A DNA stretch of 45,966 nucleotides from assembly GCA_017516785.1 (NCBI GenBank), contig JAFXAV010000005.1:1-45966 (forward strand). Direction: 5' to 3'. The notes beneath the pieces were generated by a model that was not told where the DNA came from, ran no database searches, and was given only the letters and a program-made list of their open reading frames with translations. This stretch comes from Oscillospiraceae bacterium. Lineage in GTDB: Bacteria > Bacillota_A > Clostridia > Oscillospirales > Oscillospiraceae. The position numbers and the translations under genes are program-made. Below, one piece after another: positions 24,447 through 33,720 of this stretch; positions within the stretch are counted from its first letter, which is position 1; each line of letters opens with the position of its first letter.

Positions 24447-26318
24447 ATGAAAGAGAAACTGACAGGCAACAGAGAGTGGTTGTCCCGGGCGATTTTGCTG
24501 ATGCTGGCAGATGTGATGTCCATGGCAGGCTCCTATTTTTTTGCTCTGCTGCTGCGGTATGAATTTATGTTCAATGACATTGCGCCGGAGTTTCTGGAGG
24601 GTTTTGTTGATTCCATTCCCCTCTGGTGCCTGCTGACTCTGGTGGTATTCTACGTATGCCGCCTGTATCACAGTATCTGGAGCATGGCCAGTGTGGCGGA
24701 AGTCTGGGGCATTGTCAAGGCCTATGCAATCTTGCTGCCTGTCTACTATATTTACATCAAACTGACCGATCTGCTGATGCCCAAATCCTACTACATCATG
24801 GGTTATGTGATCAGCTTCTGCGCAACACTGGCAATCCGGTTTGCCTACCGTATTCTGAGATATCAGATCCACGGAATCTTCCGGAGCGATGCCGCAAAGC
24901 GCAAGCGCATTATGATCATCGGCGCCGGTGCCGGCGGTCAAATGCTGATCAAGGAGCTGCAGAATTCCGACCGGGTGGATTCCACCGTGGTCTGTGTCAT
25001 TGATGACGACATCCACAAGAAGGGCCGCTTCATCGAAGGTATTGAAATTGTGGGCAACCGGCACGACATCGTCAATATGGCAAGTAAATTCCGGGTGACG
25101 GACATTATTTATGCCATCCCCAGTCTGGCCGCCCAGGAGCGCACCGCAATCCTGAACATCTGCAAGGAGACAAACTGCCGGCTGAAGACCATCCCTGGCA
25201 TGTACCAGCTGGTCAATGAGGAAGTCAGCGTCACGAGACTCCGGGACGTGGAAATCACCGACCTTCTGGGCCGTGAACAGGTTCAGGTCAACAATGATGA
25301 AATTTTCAACGCCATCCGGGGCAAGACCGTCATGGTTACAGGCGGCGGTGGTTCCATCGGCAGCGAGCTCTGCCGTCAGATCGCCAAGGCGAAGCCTGAA
25401 AAGCTGATTATTTTCGATATCTACGAAAACAATGCCTACGCCATTCAGCAGGAACTGATCCGTTCCCGACCGGAACTGAATCTCATAACCCTGATCGGCT
25501 CTGTCCGTAATACCAACCGTATCAATTCCGTTATGGCGGAGTATCGGCCCGATATCGTTTTCCATGCTGCTGCCCACAAGCATGTGCCCCTGATGGAAGA
25601 CAGTCCCAACGAAGCCATCAAGAACAACGTCATGGGCACCTATAAAACCGCTCAGGCGGCTGCCAAATTCGGTGTCAAGAAGTTCGTGCTGATCTCCACT
25701 GACAAGGCGGTAAATCCCACCAATATCATGGGCGCATCCAAGCGGCTGTGTGAGATGGTGGTTCAGATGATGGAGCGCCGCAGTCCTACCACCAACTTTG
25801 TGGCGGTGCGCTTCGGTAATGTTCTGGGCAGCAACGGCAGTGTGATTCCGCTGTTCAAAAAGCAGATTGCGGAAGGTGGTCCTGTTACCGTCACCGATAA
25901 ACGGATCATCCGCTACTTCATGACCATTCCCGAGGCGGTCTCTCTGGTGCTGCAGGCATCCTACTACGCCCAGGGCGGCGAGATCTTCGTTCTGGAAATG
26001 GGTGAGCCTGTGAAAATCGATGATATGGCCCGGAACCTGATTCGGCTGTCCGGCTTTACTCCCGATGTGGACATCAAGATTGTCTATACCGGCCTGCGGC
26101 CCGGCGAAAAGCTCTATGAAGAGCTGCTGATGAATGAGGAGGGTCTTCAGGAGACCCAGAACAAGCTGATCCACATCGGCAAGCCCATCGAGATGGATGA
26201 TGAGCAGTTCCTGCTGCAGCTGACCCGTCTGGAAGCTGCCTGCATCGCCGAATCCCCCGAGATCAAGCAGATTGTGGCGGAGATTGTTCCCACCTACCGC
26301 TGCAAGGTCAGTGTGTGA
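24447..26318 (+). CDS. Membrane-bound nucleotide-sugar 4,6-dehydratase (CapD/PglF-like)
   Basis: Expected to remove water from UDP-N-acetylglucosamine to give a 4-keto-6-deoxy sugar used for rare surface sugars. The 623-residue protein has about four N-terminal membrane helices (roughly residues 12-140), a first Rossmann domain (IMIIGAGAGGQMLIKEL) and a C-terminal short-chain dehydrogenase domain with VMVTGGGGSIGSELCRQIA. HAAAHKHVPLMEDSPNEA and TDKAVNPTNIMGASKR follow; the latter carries the Met-Lys pair that replaces Tyr-Lys in this family. The frame opens at GTG 24399, but ATG 24447 has AAAGGG upstream and begins just before the first membrane helix. A linked aminotransferase is not in the window. 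Confidence 0.9.
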   Translation: MKEKLTGNREWLSRAILLMLADVMSMAGSYFFALLLRYEFMFNDIAPEFLEGFVDSIPLWCLLTLVVFYVCRLYHSIWSMASVAEVWGIVKAYAILLPVYYIYIKLTDLLMPKSYYIMGYVISFCATLAIRFAYRILRYQIHGIFRSDAAKRKRIMIIGAGAGGQMLIKELQNSDRVDSTVVCVIDDDIHKKGRFIEGIEIVGNRHDIVNMASKFRVTDIIYAIPSLAAQERTAILNICKETNCRLKTIPGMYQLVNEEVSVTRLRDVEITDLLGREQVQVNNDEIFNAIRGKTVMVTGGGGSIGSELCRQIAKAKPEKLIIFDIYENNAYAIQQELIRSRPELNLITLIGSVRNTNRINSVMAEYRPDIVFHAAAHKHVPLMEDSPNEAIKNNVMGTYKTAQAAAKFGVKKFVLISTDKAVNPTNIMGASKRLCEMVVQMMERRSPTTNFVAVRFGNVLGSNGSVIPLFKKQIAEGGPVTVTDKRIIRYFMTIPEAVSLVLQASYYAQGGEIFVLEMGEPVKIDDMARNLIRLSGFTPDVDIKIVYTGLRPGEKLYEELLMNEEGLQETQNKLIHIGKPIEMDDEQFLLQLTRLEAACIAESPEIKQIVAEIVPTYRCKVSV

Positions 26319-26336
26319 GAAAACCGAAAACCGTAG

Positions 26337-26378
26337 AGTGCCTTTCGTTCCATATCGAACGAAAGGCACTTTGTTTTT
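26337..26378 (+). terminator. Intrinsic terminator after the dehydratase gene
   Basis: A perfect 14-bp stem (26337-26350 with 26357-26370, loop CATATC) is followed by TTGTTTTT. Confidence 0.93.
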
Positions 26379-26389
26379 GAAAGAAAACC

Positions 26390-26418
26390 TTGCTTTTTTA
26401 TGGGATTCTAGGTATAAT
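26390..26418 (+). promoter_or_regulatory. Sigma-A promoter of smc-ftsY
   Basis: TTGCTT (26390-26395), 17-bp spacer and consensus TATAAT (26413-26418), 40 bases before the smc start. The -35 is only a partial match. Confidence 0.75.
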
Positions 26419-26458
26419 AAACTGATTCATTATTTAAATTTTTAGCAAGAGGTATGCT

Positions 26459-29400
26459 GTGTATTTAAAATCATTGGAACTGCAGGGATTCAAGTCCTTC
26501 CCGGACAAGACCCTGATTCGCTTCGGTGATGACATCACCGCCATTGTCGGCCCCAACGGATCCGGCAAATCGAATATTTCCGATGCCATCCTCTGGGTCA
26601 TGGGTGAGCAGAGCAGCAAAACCCTGCGTGGTGCCAAGATGGAAGATGTGATCTTCGGCGGCACCCAGAAGCGCAGCGCCGTTGGCTTCGCGGAAGCCAC
26701 CCTGACTTTGGACAATACAGACCGGGCCCTTCCCTATGATGCGGACGAGGTCATGGTCACCCGCCGGTACTACCGCTCCGGTGACGGCGAGTACTACATC
26801 AACCGCCAGTCCGCCCGTCTGAAAGACATCCACGAGATGTTCATGGATACCGGCATGGGCAGGGAAGGCTACTCCAACATTGGTCAGGGCCGAATCGATG
26901 AGATTCTCTCTCTGAAGAGCGCCGACCGCCGTGAGATTTTCGAAGAGGCGGCGGGTATCTCCAAATACCGCCACCGCAAGGAAGAGACCGAGCGGAAACT
27001 GGAGCGGACGGAAGATAATCTGCTTCGCATCGGCGACAAGGTTTCCGAGCTGGAACTGCAGTTGGAACCTCTGAGAGTCCAGTCTGAAAAGGCGAAGAAG
27101 TATCTGGAACTGAAGGAAGAACTTCAGGGCGTGGAAGTGGCCGTATGGCTGGACACTCTGGAAAAACTCTCTGCCGCTGCCAAGAAGGCGGAGGAGGACT
27201 ACAAGTCCGCATCCTTCGTACTGCAGCAGGCCCATGAGGATCTGGAGAACCTCTACCGCCAGGCGGAGCGCTACGGCGAAAAGCTCCGAAGCAAGGATGC
27301 CGAGCTGGAAACCGTCCGGGTGAAAGTCAACATGCTGGAAGCCACCCACCAGCAGCTGGACGGCCAGATGGCGGTGTTGAGAGGCAATATCGACAACAAC
27401 AGCGGCAACTTAAGCCGCATTGAGGAAGAAGTCCAGGGGCAGGAGGACCGCAGCGGCGGTATCATGCACCAGGTGATTCTGACCCGGGAACGTATCGTTC
27501 AGATTGAAGGCAGCCTGAGCCTGAAAAAAAAAGAACTGGACAGGCTGCAGCAGCAGCTGGCCGCTATGACTGCCAGTGCCCAGGGTTTCACCCGTCAGTT
27601 TTTGGAACTGCGTGGAAAGGAAACCAGCCTGGCTGCTGATATCGCAGGCCGGCAGGCAGATATCCGCGGCCTGGAAGAGAGCCTGGAACAGTCCCGATTC
27701 CGCATGGAACAGCTGGAAAAGGACCTTTTCTCCGGCGAAGCCAGAGAAAAGGAAGCTGCTGACCGGCTCCATGCCAGCCGAAAAGAGCTGCGTACCGCCA
27801 GGGAAACTGTTACCGCGGCAAACAACACCATCGCAGGCTATACCCTCCGTCAGTCCACCCGCTCCAAACGGCGGGATGAACTGCAGGAAAGCCTTCGCAA
27901 TATCACAACAAAACTGGATTCCGTCACGGCCAAGGCGCGGGTTTACCGGGCCATGGAGCGGGATTTTGACAGCTATAACAAGTCCGTCCGGCTTGTGATG
28001 CAGGAGGCTCAGAGGGGATCTCTTCGGAACATCCACGGCCCTGTATCCAGATTGCTCCGCACCGATGACAGCTACACCGTGGCCATCGAAATTGCTCTGG
28101 GCGCAGCCATGCAGCAGATCGTCGTGGGCAATGAGCAGGACGGCAAAGCAGCCATCGCTTATCTGAAGCGCACCGGCGGAGGCCGCGCCACCTTCCTGCC
28201 CCTGAGCACCATTCAGGGAAGACCTCTTCAGGAAAACGGCCTGGAGTCCTGCCGTGGTTTTGTGGGCATTGCATCCATGCTGGTTACCTCCCAGCCTCAG
28301 TACCGGGGCATCGTGGAGAACCTTCTGGGCAGGACTGTCATCGCCCAGGATATGGACGCCGCCATTGCGATGGCTAATAAATACAGAAACCGCTTCCGCA
28401 TCGTCACATTGGACGGCCAGGTTATGAACTCCGGCGGCTCCATGACCGGCGGCAGTGTCAATAAGGAGGCAGGCATCCTGTCCCGGGCCAACGAGCTGGA
28501 AAAGCTCGCCGCTCAGGAAAAAGACCTCCAGCAGAAAAAACTGACCACCGAAGCAGAGCTTCAGGAAGCCCAGCGGCAACTTGACCAGGTGGAGTTTGAA
28601 ATCGGAACCGCCCGGGAACAGCTCCGTGAGGCGGAAGACCAGGTGCTCCGGCTGGATGGCGTCGTGAAGCAGCATGAAATTCTGCTCAGCGCCATCGAGG
28701 AAGCGGAGGAATCCGCCGAAAAGGAACTGGAAGCGCTGGAAAGCCGCACTCAGTCTGATAAGCAGCGTTTCGCTGCTCAGCAGGCCAAGATTCAGGTATA
28801 TTCTGAACAGCTGGCCGACACCCGGCAGCAGCTTGCGCTGCTGGAGGGCAGCCAGACTGAGGCAACCGAAGCAACGGCGAAAATCACCGACCGGATCACT
28901 CAGCTGAAGACCGAAGAAGCTGCCCTGGATGCAGAATGCACCACTGCCAAGGCTCACATCGCTGACCTTCGGAATCTCCAGTCCGCCATGGAAGGCGACC
29001 GGGAGAAGAAGCTCCTTCTGATGGATACCATCCGGGAAGAATCTGCCCGGCTGGAAAAGGAAATCGAAGAATTTGCTGCCAAGCAGCTGGAAAATGACGC
29101 GGAAGCTGACAAGATGCGCTCCCTTCTGCAGAAGATCATGACCGAGCGCGCCGAGGCGGAAGCCTACAAGACCCGCTCCGAGCGGGAAGCTCAGGAGAAG
29201 AACAAGGACATCCTGACCATGGAGCGCGCCTGCGCCATGCTGGAACAGAAGAAGATCACCACCTCCATGGAGGAAAAGCAGATCATCGACAAGCTCTGGG
29301 ATTCCTACGGTCTGACTCCCGGAACTGCCGGTGACCACCGTGGCCAGATCGAGTCCGTTGCTGCCGGCAACCGCCGGGCAGCGGAACTGAAGCGGAAGAT

Positions 29401-30031
29401 TTCCGCCCTGGGCACTCCCAACCTGGGCGCCATTGAGGAATATGCCCGGGTCAACGAGCGCTATACTTACCTGTCTTCCCAGCGGGATGATGTGCTGAAT
29501 TCCAAGCGGGAGCTGGAGAGCATTATTCGGGACATCACCAAGGAGATGACAAGTATCTTCGTAGAGGAATTTGCGAAGATCGACAAATACTTCGGTGAAG
29601 TCTTTGAAGATATGTTCGGCGGCGGCAGGGGACAGCTGATTCTGGAGGATCCTGAGAATCCTCTGACCTGCGGCATCGAGATCCGGGTGCAGCCTCCCGG
29701 AAAGCAGGTCAAGACCATCACCCTGCTAAGCGGCGGCGAAAAGGCCTTCGTGGCCATCGCCCTGTATTTTGCCATTTTGAAGGTTCGTCCCACGCCTTTC
29801 TGTATGGTCGACGAGATCGACGCGGCGCTGGACGACCGGAACGTGGAACGGTTTGCAAATTATCTGCATAACCTCAGCAAGAAAACCCAGTTTATCGTCA
29901 TCACCCACCGCCGCGGCACCATGGAAGCGTCCGATGTGCTTTATGGTGTGACGATGCAGGAGCAGGGCGTCAGTACCCTGCTGCGGCTGGATCTGAACCA
30001 GATGGAACAGTATCTGGGAATTGTGGAATAA
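26459..30031 (+). CDS. smc: Chromosome segregation protein SMC
   Basis: Core ATPase of bacterial condensin, which compacts and separates the chromosome together with ScpA and ScpB (not in this window). The 1190-residue protein shows the whole SMC layout: N-terminal ATPase half with Walker A IVGPNGSGKSNISDAI, a long coiled coil, the hinge (about residues 510-640), a returning coiled coil, and the C-terminal ATPase half with signature LSGGEKAFVAIAL (S1091) and Walker B FCMVDEIDAALDD (D1118, E1119). The start is GTG 26459, chosen because AAGAGG lies 6 bases ahead and the product begins MYLKSLELQGFKSFPDKT, the family's normal start. Confidence 0.98.
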   Translation: MYLKSLELQGFKSFPDKTLIRFGDDITAIVGPNGSGKSNISDAILWVMGEQSSKTLRGAKMEDVIFGGTQKRSAVGFAEATLTLDNTDRALPYDADEVMVTRRYYRSGDGEYYINRQSARLKDIHEMFMDTGMGREGYSNIGQGRIDEILSLKSADRREIFEEAAGISKYRHRKEETERKLERTEDNLLRIGDKVSELELQLEPLRVQSEKAKKYLELKEELQGVEVAVWLDTLEKLSAAAKKAEEDYKSASFVLQQAHEDLENLYRQAERYGEKLRSKDAELETVRVKVNMLEATHQQLDGQMAVLRGNIDNNSGNLSRIEEEVQGQEDRSGGIMHQVILTRERIVQIEGSLSLKKKELDRLQQQLAAMTASAQGFTRQFLELRGKETSLAADIAGRQADIRGLEESLEQSRFRMEQLEKDLFSGEAREKEAADRLHASRKELRTARETVTAANNTIAGYTLRQSTRSKRRDELQESLRNITTKLDSVTAKARVYRAMERDFDSYNKSVRLVMQEAQRGSLRNIHGPVSRLLRTDDSYTVAIEIALGAAMQQIVVGNEQDGKAAIAYLKRTGGGRATFLPLSTIQGRPLQENGLESCRGFVGIASMLVTSQPQYRGIVENLLGRTVIAQDMDAAIAMANKYRNRFRIVTLDGQVMNSGGSMTGGSVNKEAGILSRANELEKLAAQEKDLQQKKLTTEAELQEAQRQLDQVEFEIGTAREQLREAEDQVLRLDGVVKQHEILLSAIEEAEESAEKELEALESRTQSDKQRFAAQQAKIQVYSEQLADTRQQLALLEGSQTEATEATAKITDRITQLKTEEAALDAECTTAKAHIADLRNLQSAMEGDREKKLLLMDTIREESARLEKEIEEFAAKQLENDAEADKMRSLLQKIMTERAEAEAYKTRSEREAQEKNKDILTMERACAMLEQKKITTSMEEKQIIDKLWDSYGLTPGTAGDHRGQIESVAAGNRRAAELKRKISALGTPNLGAIEEYARVNERYTYLSSQRDDVLNSKRELESIIRDITKEMTSIFVEEFAKIDKYFGEVFEDMFGGGRGQLILEDPENPLTCGIEIRVQPPGKQVKTITLLSGGEKAFVAIALYFAILKVRPTPFCMVDEIDAALDDRNVERFANYLHNLSKKTQFIVITHRRGTMEASDVLYGVTMQEQGVSTLLRLDLNQMEQYLGIVE

Positions 30032-30044
30032 AGGAGAAAAAATC

Positions 30045-30959
30045 ATGGGATTTTTTGATAAGATCAAGGCAGGCCTGGCCAAGACCCGTGCTGCCCTGGC
30101 AGATACGCTGGAGGAAGTGTTCTCCGGCTACAACGAGATCGACGACGATTTTTATGATGAGCTGGAAGAGACTCTGATTCTGGCTGACCTGGGCGTAGAC
30201 ACTGCCACCAAGGTGGTTTCCAAGCTGCGCCGCCGCGCCACCGACCGGGGCTGGTGCACCACCGAGCATGCCCGTTTTGGTCTGCGGCAGATTCTGACCG
30301 AGATGCTGAACGTGGGGGACACTCAGCTGAACCTCAGCACGAATCCTTCCGTTATCCTGGTTATCGGCGTCAATGGCGTCGGCAAGACCACCACCATCGG
30401 CAAGATTGCCAAGCAGCTGGTTACCCAGGGTAAGTCCGTCATGCTGGTGGCAGGCGACACCTTCCGTGCTGCTGCTGCCGATCAGCTGGAAATCTGGGCA
30501 GGCAGAAGCGGCGCTTCCATCGTGCGCCAGCATGAGGGCGCTGATCCCGCTTCCGTGGTCTTCGACGGTATTCAGTCCGCAAAGGCCAAGGGCAGCGATG
30601 TGATCATCATTGACACCGCCGGCCGTCTGCACAACAAGCAGAATCTGATGAACGAGCTGAATAAGATCGTCCGCATCATTGACCGGGAACTGCCCGATGC
30701 AGCCCGGGAAGTGCTGCTGGTTCTGGACGGCACCACCGGCCAGAACGGCCTGATTCAGGCCAAGCAGTTCAAGGACATTGCAGGCGTCACCGCCATGGCT
30801 GTCACCAAACTGGACGGCACCGCCAAGGGCGGCATCGTTATTGCTGTTTCCGATGCCCTGCAGATCCCCGTCAAGTTCGTCGGTGTGGGCGAGCAGGTAG
30901 ACGATCTGATGCCCTTCGAAGCCAAGGGCTTCATTGACGCTCTGATTCAGGAAAACTGA
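30045..30959 (+). CDS. ftsY: Signal recognition particle receptor FtsY
   Basis: GTPase that docks the signal recognition particle with its ribosome at the membrane for co-translational insertion. The 304-residue protein is a short form with little of the acidic A domain. The helical N domain is followed by the G domain with P-loop GVNGVGKTTTIGKIA, DTFRAAAADQLEIWA, the DTAGRLHNKQNLMNEL G3 region, the specificity motif TKLDGTAKGG and VGVGEQVDDLMPF at the end. ATG 30045 has AAGGAG (30031-30036) ahead. It lies 13 bases after smc and one base before the next gene, as part of one operon. Confidence 0.98.
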   Translation: MGFFDKIKAGLAKTRAALADTLEEVFSGYNEIDDDFYDELEETLILADLGVDTATKVVSKLRRRATDRGWCTTEHARFGLRQILTEMLNVGDTQLNLSTNPSVILVIGVNGVGKTTTIGKIAKQLVTQGKSVMLVAGDTFRAAAADQLEIWAGRSGASIVRQHEGADPASVVFDGIQSAKAKGSDVIIIDTAGRLHNKQNLMNELNKIVRIIDRELPDAAREVLLVLDGTTGQNGLIQAKQFKDIAGVTAMAVTKLDGTAKGGIVIAVSDALQIPVKFVGVGEQVDDLMPFEAKGFIDALIQEN

Positions 30960-30960
30960 T

Positions 30961-31566
30961 ATGAGAGTCATTCTGGCAAGCAAAAACCGCCACAAGCTGG
31001 AGGAAATCAGCGCCATCACCGATAAATTCGGTTTTGAGCTGGTACTTCAGTCTGAATTGGGCGTTGATATCGATGTGGAGGAAACAGGCTCCACATTCGA
31101 AGAAAATTCCTTCATCAAGGCAGAAGCTGTTATGAAGGCCACTGGCCTTCCCGCCCTTGCAGATGACTCCGGTCTCTGTGTGGATGCTCTGAACGGAGAG
31201 CCGGGTATCTACTCCGCCCGGTACGGCTTTGATGAAACCCTGGATGACAAGGGCCGAATGACCCTGCTGCTTAATAACATGGAATCTGTTCCCGACGGAA
31301 AGCGGCAGGCAAAATTCGTCTGCGTCATCACCATGGTCACCCCCGAGGGCAAAACCCTTTGCGCCCGGGGCGAAGCCCACGGCGAGATTCTCCGCAGCGA
31401 AGCGGGCTCTGCCGGATTTGGCTATGACCCTGTATTTTACTATCCGCCCCTGGGCAAGACCTTCGCACAGCTGGATTCTGCTGAGAAGAACAAGGTCTCC
31501 CACCGGGCTCATGCACTGAATATTTTCAACGAGAAGTTAAAGGAGGCAGGTTATGCTGACAAGTAA
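30961..31566 (+). CDS. rdgB: dITP/XTP pyrophosphatase (RdgB/HAM1 family)
   Basis: Removes non-canonical purine nucleotides by hydrolysing dITP, ITP and XTP to monophosphates. The 201-residue length is standard. Family blocks are VILASKNRHKLEEISAI at the start, EETGSTFEENSFIKAEAV, the central LADDSGLCVDALNGEPGIYS and GFGYDPVFYYPPLGKTFAQL near the end. It starts one base after the ftsY stop and overlaps yhbY by 14 bases, so the genes are translationally linked. Confidence 0.95.
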   Translation: MRVILASKNRHKLEEISAITDKFGFELVLQSELGVDIDVEETGSTFEENSFIKAEAVMKATGLPALADDSGLCVDALNGEPGIYSARYGFDETLDDKGRMTLLLNNMESVPDGKRQAKFVCVITMVTPEGKTLCARGEAHGEILRSEAGSAGFGYDPVFYYPPLGKTFAQLDSAEKNKVSHRAHALNIFNEKLKEAGYADK

Positions 31567-32023
31567 GGAAAGAGCAGAGTTCCGCGCCCAGGCAAACACC
31601 CTGGACACTACTCTGATGGTAGGTAAGGACGGCGTCACTGAGAACGTCGTGGCCGAGGCAGATAAGCTGCTGACGGCAAGAGAACTGGTCAAGGGAAAGG
31701 TCCTGGAAAGCGCCCTGATGACTGCACGGGAAGTTTCCGACGAGATTTGTGAGGCCACCGGCGCAGAGGGGATCTCCTGCGTGGGCAACAAGTTTGTCAT
31801 CTGGCGCTTCTCCGAGAAGTGCCAGGAGGAGCGGAACCAGACCGGCCGCGCCAAGCGCAAGGCCATTCCCGTTTCCAAGTCCAACCCCGTCCGCAAGGGC
31901 GCAAAGGCCCGCCGTCTGGCCCAGAAGCAAGTGCGCGAGCAGCGCAATGAGTACTTCCGCCAGCAGGCAATTGAGAAGTCCATCGAGAAGGCAAGAGAGA
32001 AGCAGCTGCGGGGCGAGGACTGA
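31553..32023 (+). CDS. yhbY: YhbY-family RNA-binding protein (CRS1/YhbY domain)
   Basis: A 156-residue protein whose first 95 residues form a CRS1/YhbY domain, linked in other bacteria to 50S ribosome assembly. The segment MLTSKERAEFRAQANTLDT, then MVGKDGVTENVVAEADKLL and GISCVGNKFVIWRFS, fits that domain. The C-terminal 60 residues are a long basic extension (many Lys, Arg and Gln), longer than the minimal family member and likely to bind rRNA. An AAAGGAGG site precedes the ATG inside the end of rdgB. The gene order yhbY-nadD-yqeK-rsfS matches Bacillus. Confidence 0.9.
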   Translation: MLTSKERAEFRAQANTLDTTLMVGKDGVTENVVAEADKLLTARELVKGKVLESALMTAREVSDEICEATGAEGISCVGNKFVIWRFSEKCQEERNQTGRAKRKAIPVSKSNPVRKGAKARRLAQKQVREQRNEYFRQQAIEKSIEKAREKQLRGED

Positions 32024-32120
32024 GTTTTTCGCAGCGCAGACTACAGAAAATGTAACGATACCGAGCGGGTCAGGACAGTAACGAATACTATCCGGACTCA
32101 GCACGAATTGGAGGGGACTA
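32024..32120 (+). other. Short spacer before nadD-yqeK
   Basis: 97 bases between yhbY and the NAD gene. I see a GGAGGGG ribosome binding site near its end but no terminator and no convincing promoter, so read-through from the ftsY-yhbY operon is likely. Confidence 0.5.
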
Positions 32121-33296
32121 ATGGAGAGAATCGGCATTTACGGCGGAACCTTCAATCCGCCCCATACCGGTCATATTGAAGCAGCCCGTCAGGCGGTAAA
32201 ATCATTGAAGCTTGACAAACTGCTGATGATCCCGGACCGGATCGCACCCCATAAGGAAATTCCCGAAAACTCCCCCACGCCGGAGCAGCGGTTGGAAATG
32301 CTGCGCATCGCCGTGGCGGGGGATGAGAAAATTGAAGTTTCAGATATTGAGCTGAAGCGGGAGGGCAAGAGCTACAGCTACCAGACCATTCTGCAGCTCC
32401 GTGAAGCCTACCCCGAGGCAAAGCTGATGCTGCTGATGGGCACCGATATGTTCCTGACCTTCCTTGACTGGAAGGAGCCGGGCATCCTCCTGGAAAACGC
32501 CGCCATCGGTGTCTTCTACCGGGGTGAGAAGGGCGAAAAGGCGGACATTCTGGCCCAGAAGGAACGCTTGGAAGCCATGGGCGCCGAGATTGAGCTGGTG
32601 GAAAATGAAATCACCGCCATTTCCTCCACCCAGATGCGCCGGCTGCTGGCCTTCCGGTGCGCAGATCCTTTCCTGCCGGAGGGTGTTGGCGCGTACATCA
32701 GAGAGCATGGCTTCTATGACAGCACCGCCGACTGGAAGCAGCTTCCCATGGAAGAGCTGGAAAAGGTCGTTGTGCGGCTTCTGAATCCCAACCGGGTTGC
32801 CCATGTGCTGGGCTGCCGGGATACCGCAGCTGCCATGGCAAAGCGCTGGGGCGTGGATGAAACCGATGCTGCCCGGGCAGGTCTGCTCCACGACATCACC
32901 AAGGCTCTGGACGGCCCCCTGCAATTGACATTGTGCGGCGAATATGGTACGATACTCAGTGAATTTGGCCAGAGACACCCCAAAACCCTTCATGCCCTCA
33001 CAGGCAGTCTGGTTGCGGAGCGTATTTTTGGTGAGAATGAAGCTGTGGTTTCCTCCATCTGTCATCACACCACGGGAAAGGCAAATATGACCACCCTGGA
33101 AAAGATCATCTATGTGGCAGATTATATGGAACCCTGCCGGAATTTCCCCGGCGTTGAAAAGCTCCGGGAACTGGCGTTCTCCGATCTGAATGCCGCGCTG
33201 AAGATGGGCCTTGAAATGACCCTGGAAAACCTCGTCAGCCGCAAGCTGGAGATCAGTCCCGAATCCCGGGAAGCTCTGGCATATTTGGAAAGCTAA
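32121..33296 (+). CDS. nadD: Fusion of nicotinate-nucleotide adenylyltransferase (NadD) and YqeK HD hydrolase
   Basis: A 391-residue protein made of two enzymes that are usually separate. Residues 1 to about 200 are NadD, which adenylylates nicotinate mononucleotide on the way to NAD: nucleotide-binding GIYGGTFNPPHTGHIEAARQ and ISSTQMRRLL. From about residue 205 follows a YqeK-type HD domain, a family with diadenosine tetraphosphate hydrolase activity: metal ligands lie in VAHVLGC, LLHDITK, LHALTGS, ICHHTTG and YVADYMEP. No stop or frameshift separates them. The two genes are neighbours in Bacillus, so the fusion probably arose by loss of the intervening stop. Start ATG has GGAGGGG ahead. Confidence 0.93.
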   Translation: MERIGIYGGTFNPPHTGHIEAARQAVKSLKLDKLLMIPDRIAPHKEIPENSPTPEQRLEMLRIAVAGDEKIEVSDIELKREGKSYSYQTILQLREAYPEAKLMLLMGTDMFLTFLDWKEPGILLENAAIGVFYRGEKGEKADILAQKERLEAMGAEIELVENEITAISSTQMRRLLAFRCADPFLPEGVGAYIREHGFYDSTADWKQLPMEELEKVVVRLLNPNRVAHVLGCRDTAAAMAKRWGVDETDAARAGLLHDITKALDGPLQLTLCGEYGTILSEFGQRHPKTLHALTGSLVAERIFGENEAVVSSICHHTTGKANMTTLEKIIYVADYMEPCRNFPGVEKLRELAFSDLNAALKMGLEMTLENLVSRKLEISPESREALAYLES

Positions 33297-33326
33297 GAGA
33301 GATTTCTCTCAGAAAGGATAGATCAT

Positions 33327-33689
33327 ATGTTAACTGCAAAAGAAGTGGCGCTGGAAGTAACCAAGGCTCTGGACTCCAAGAAGGGCATGGACATCAAGCT
33401 GCTGCGTATTGAGAAGATCAGCAGCCTGGCTGACTACTTCCTGATCTGCACCGGCACCTCCAACACCCACGTCAAGACTCTGTGTGACTATGCTGAGTAC
33501 ACCATGGAGCAGCTGGGCGAGCCCATGCTGGGCCGTGAGGGCCATCGGGGCAACTCCTGGGAGCTGCTGGACTTCGGCTCCGTTGTGGTTCACGTTTTCA
33601 CCGAGGAAGCAAGAGAGTTCTATGCTCTGGAGCGCCTGTGGGCCGACGCAGAAGTTGTCGATCTGAAAGATATTATCATCGAAGAGTAA
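33327..33689 (+). CDS. rsfS: Ribosome silencing factor RsfS
   Basis: A 120-residue Iojap/YbeB protein that binds ribosomal protein L14 and blocks subunit joining when nutrients are scarce. Family blocks are DYFLICTGTSNTHVKTLCDY, the GREGHRGNSWELLDFGSVVV strand pair and HVFTEEAREFYALERLW. It follows the nadD-yqeK fusion by 30 bases with a GAAAGGA site, in the same relative order as in Bacillus, and precedes leuS. Confidence 0.96.
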   Translation: MLTAKEVALEVTKALDSKKGMDIKLLRIEKISSLADYFLICTGTSNTHVKTLCDYAEYTMEQLGEPMLGREGHRGNSWELLDFGSVVVHVFTEEAREFYALERLWADAEVVDLKDIIIEE

Positions 33690-33720
33690 ACCTTCGATTT
33701 TATAAGAGGTGTAATTAACC

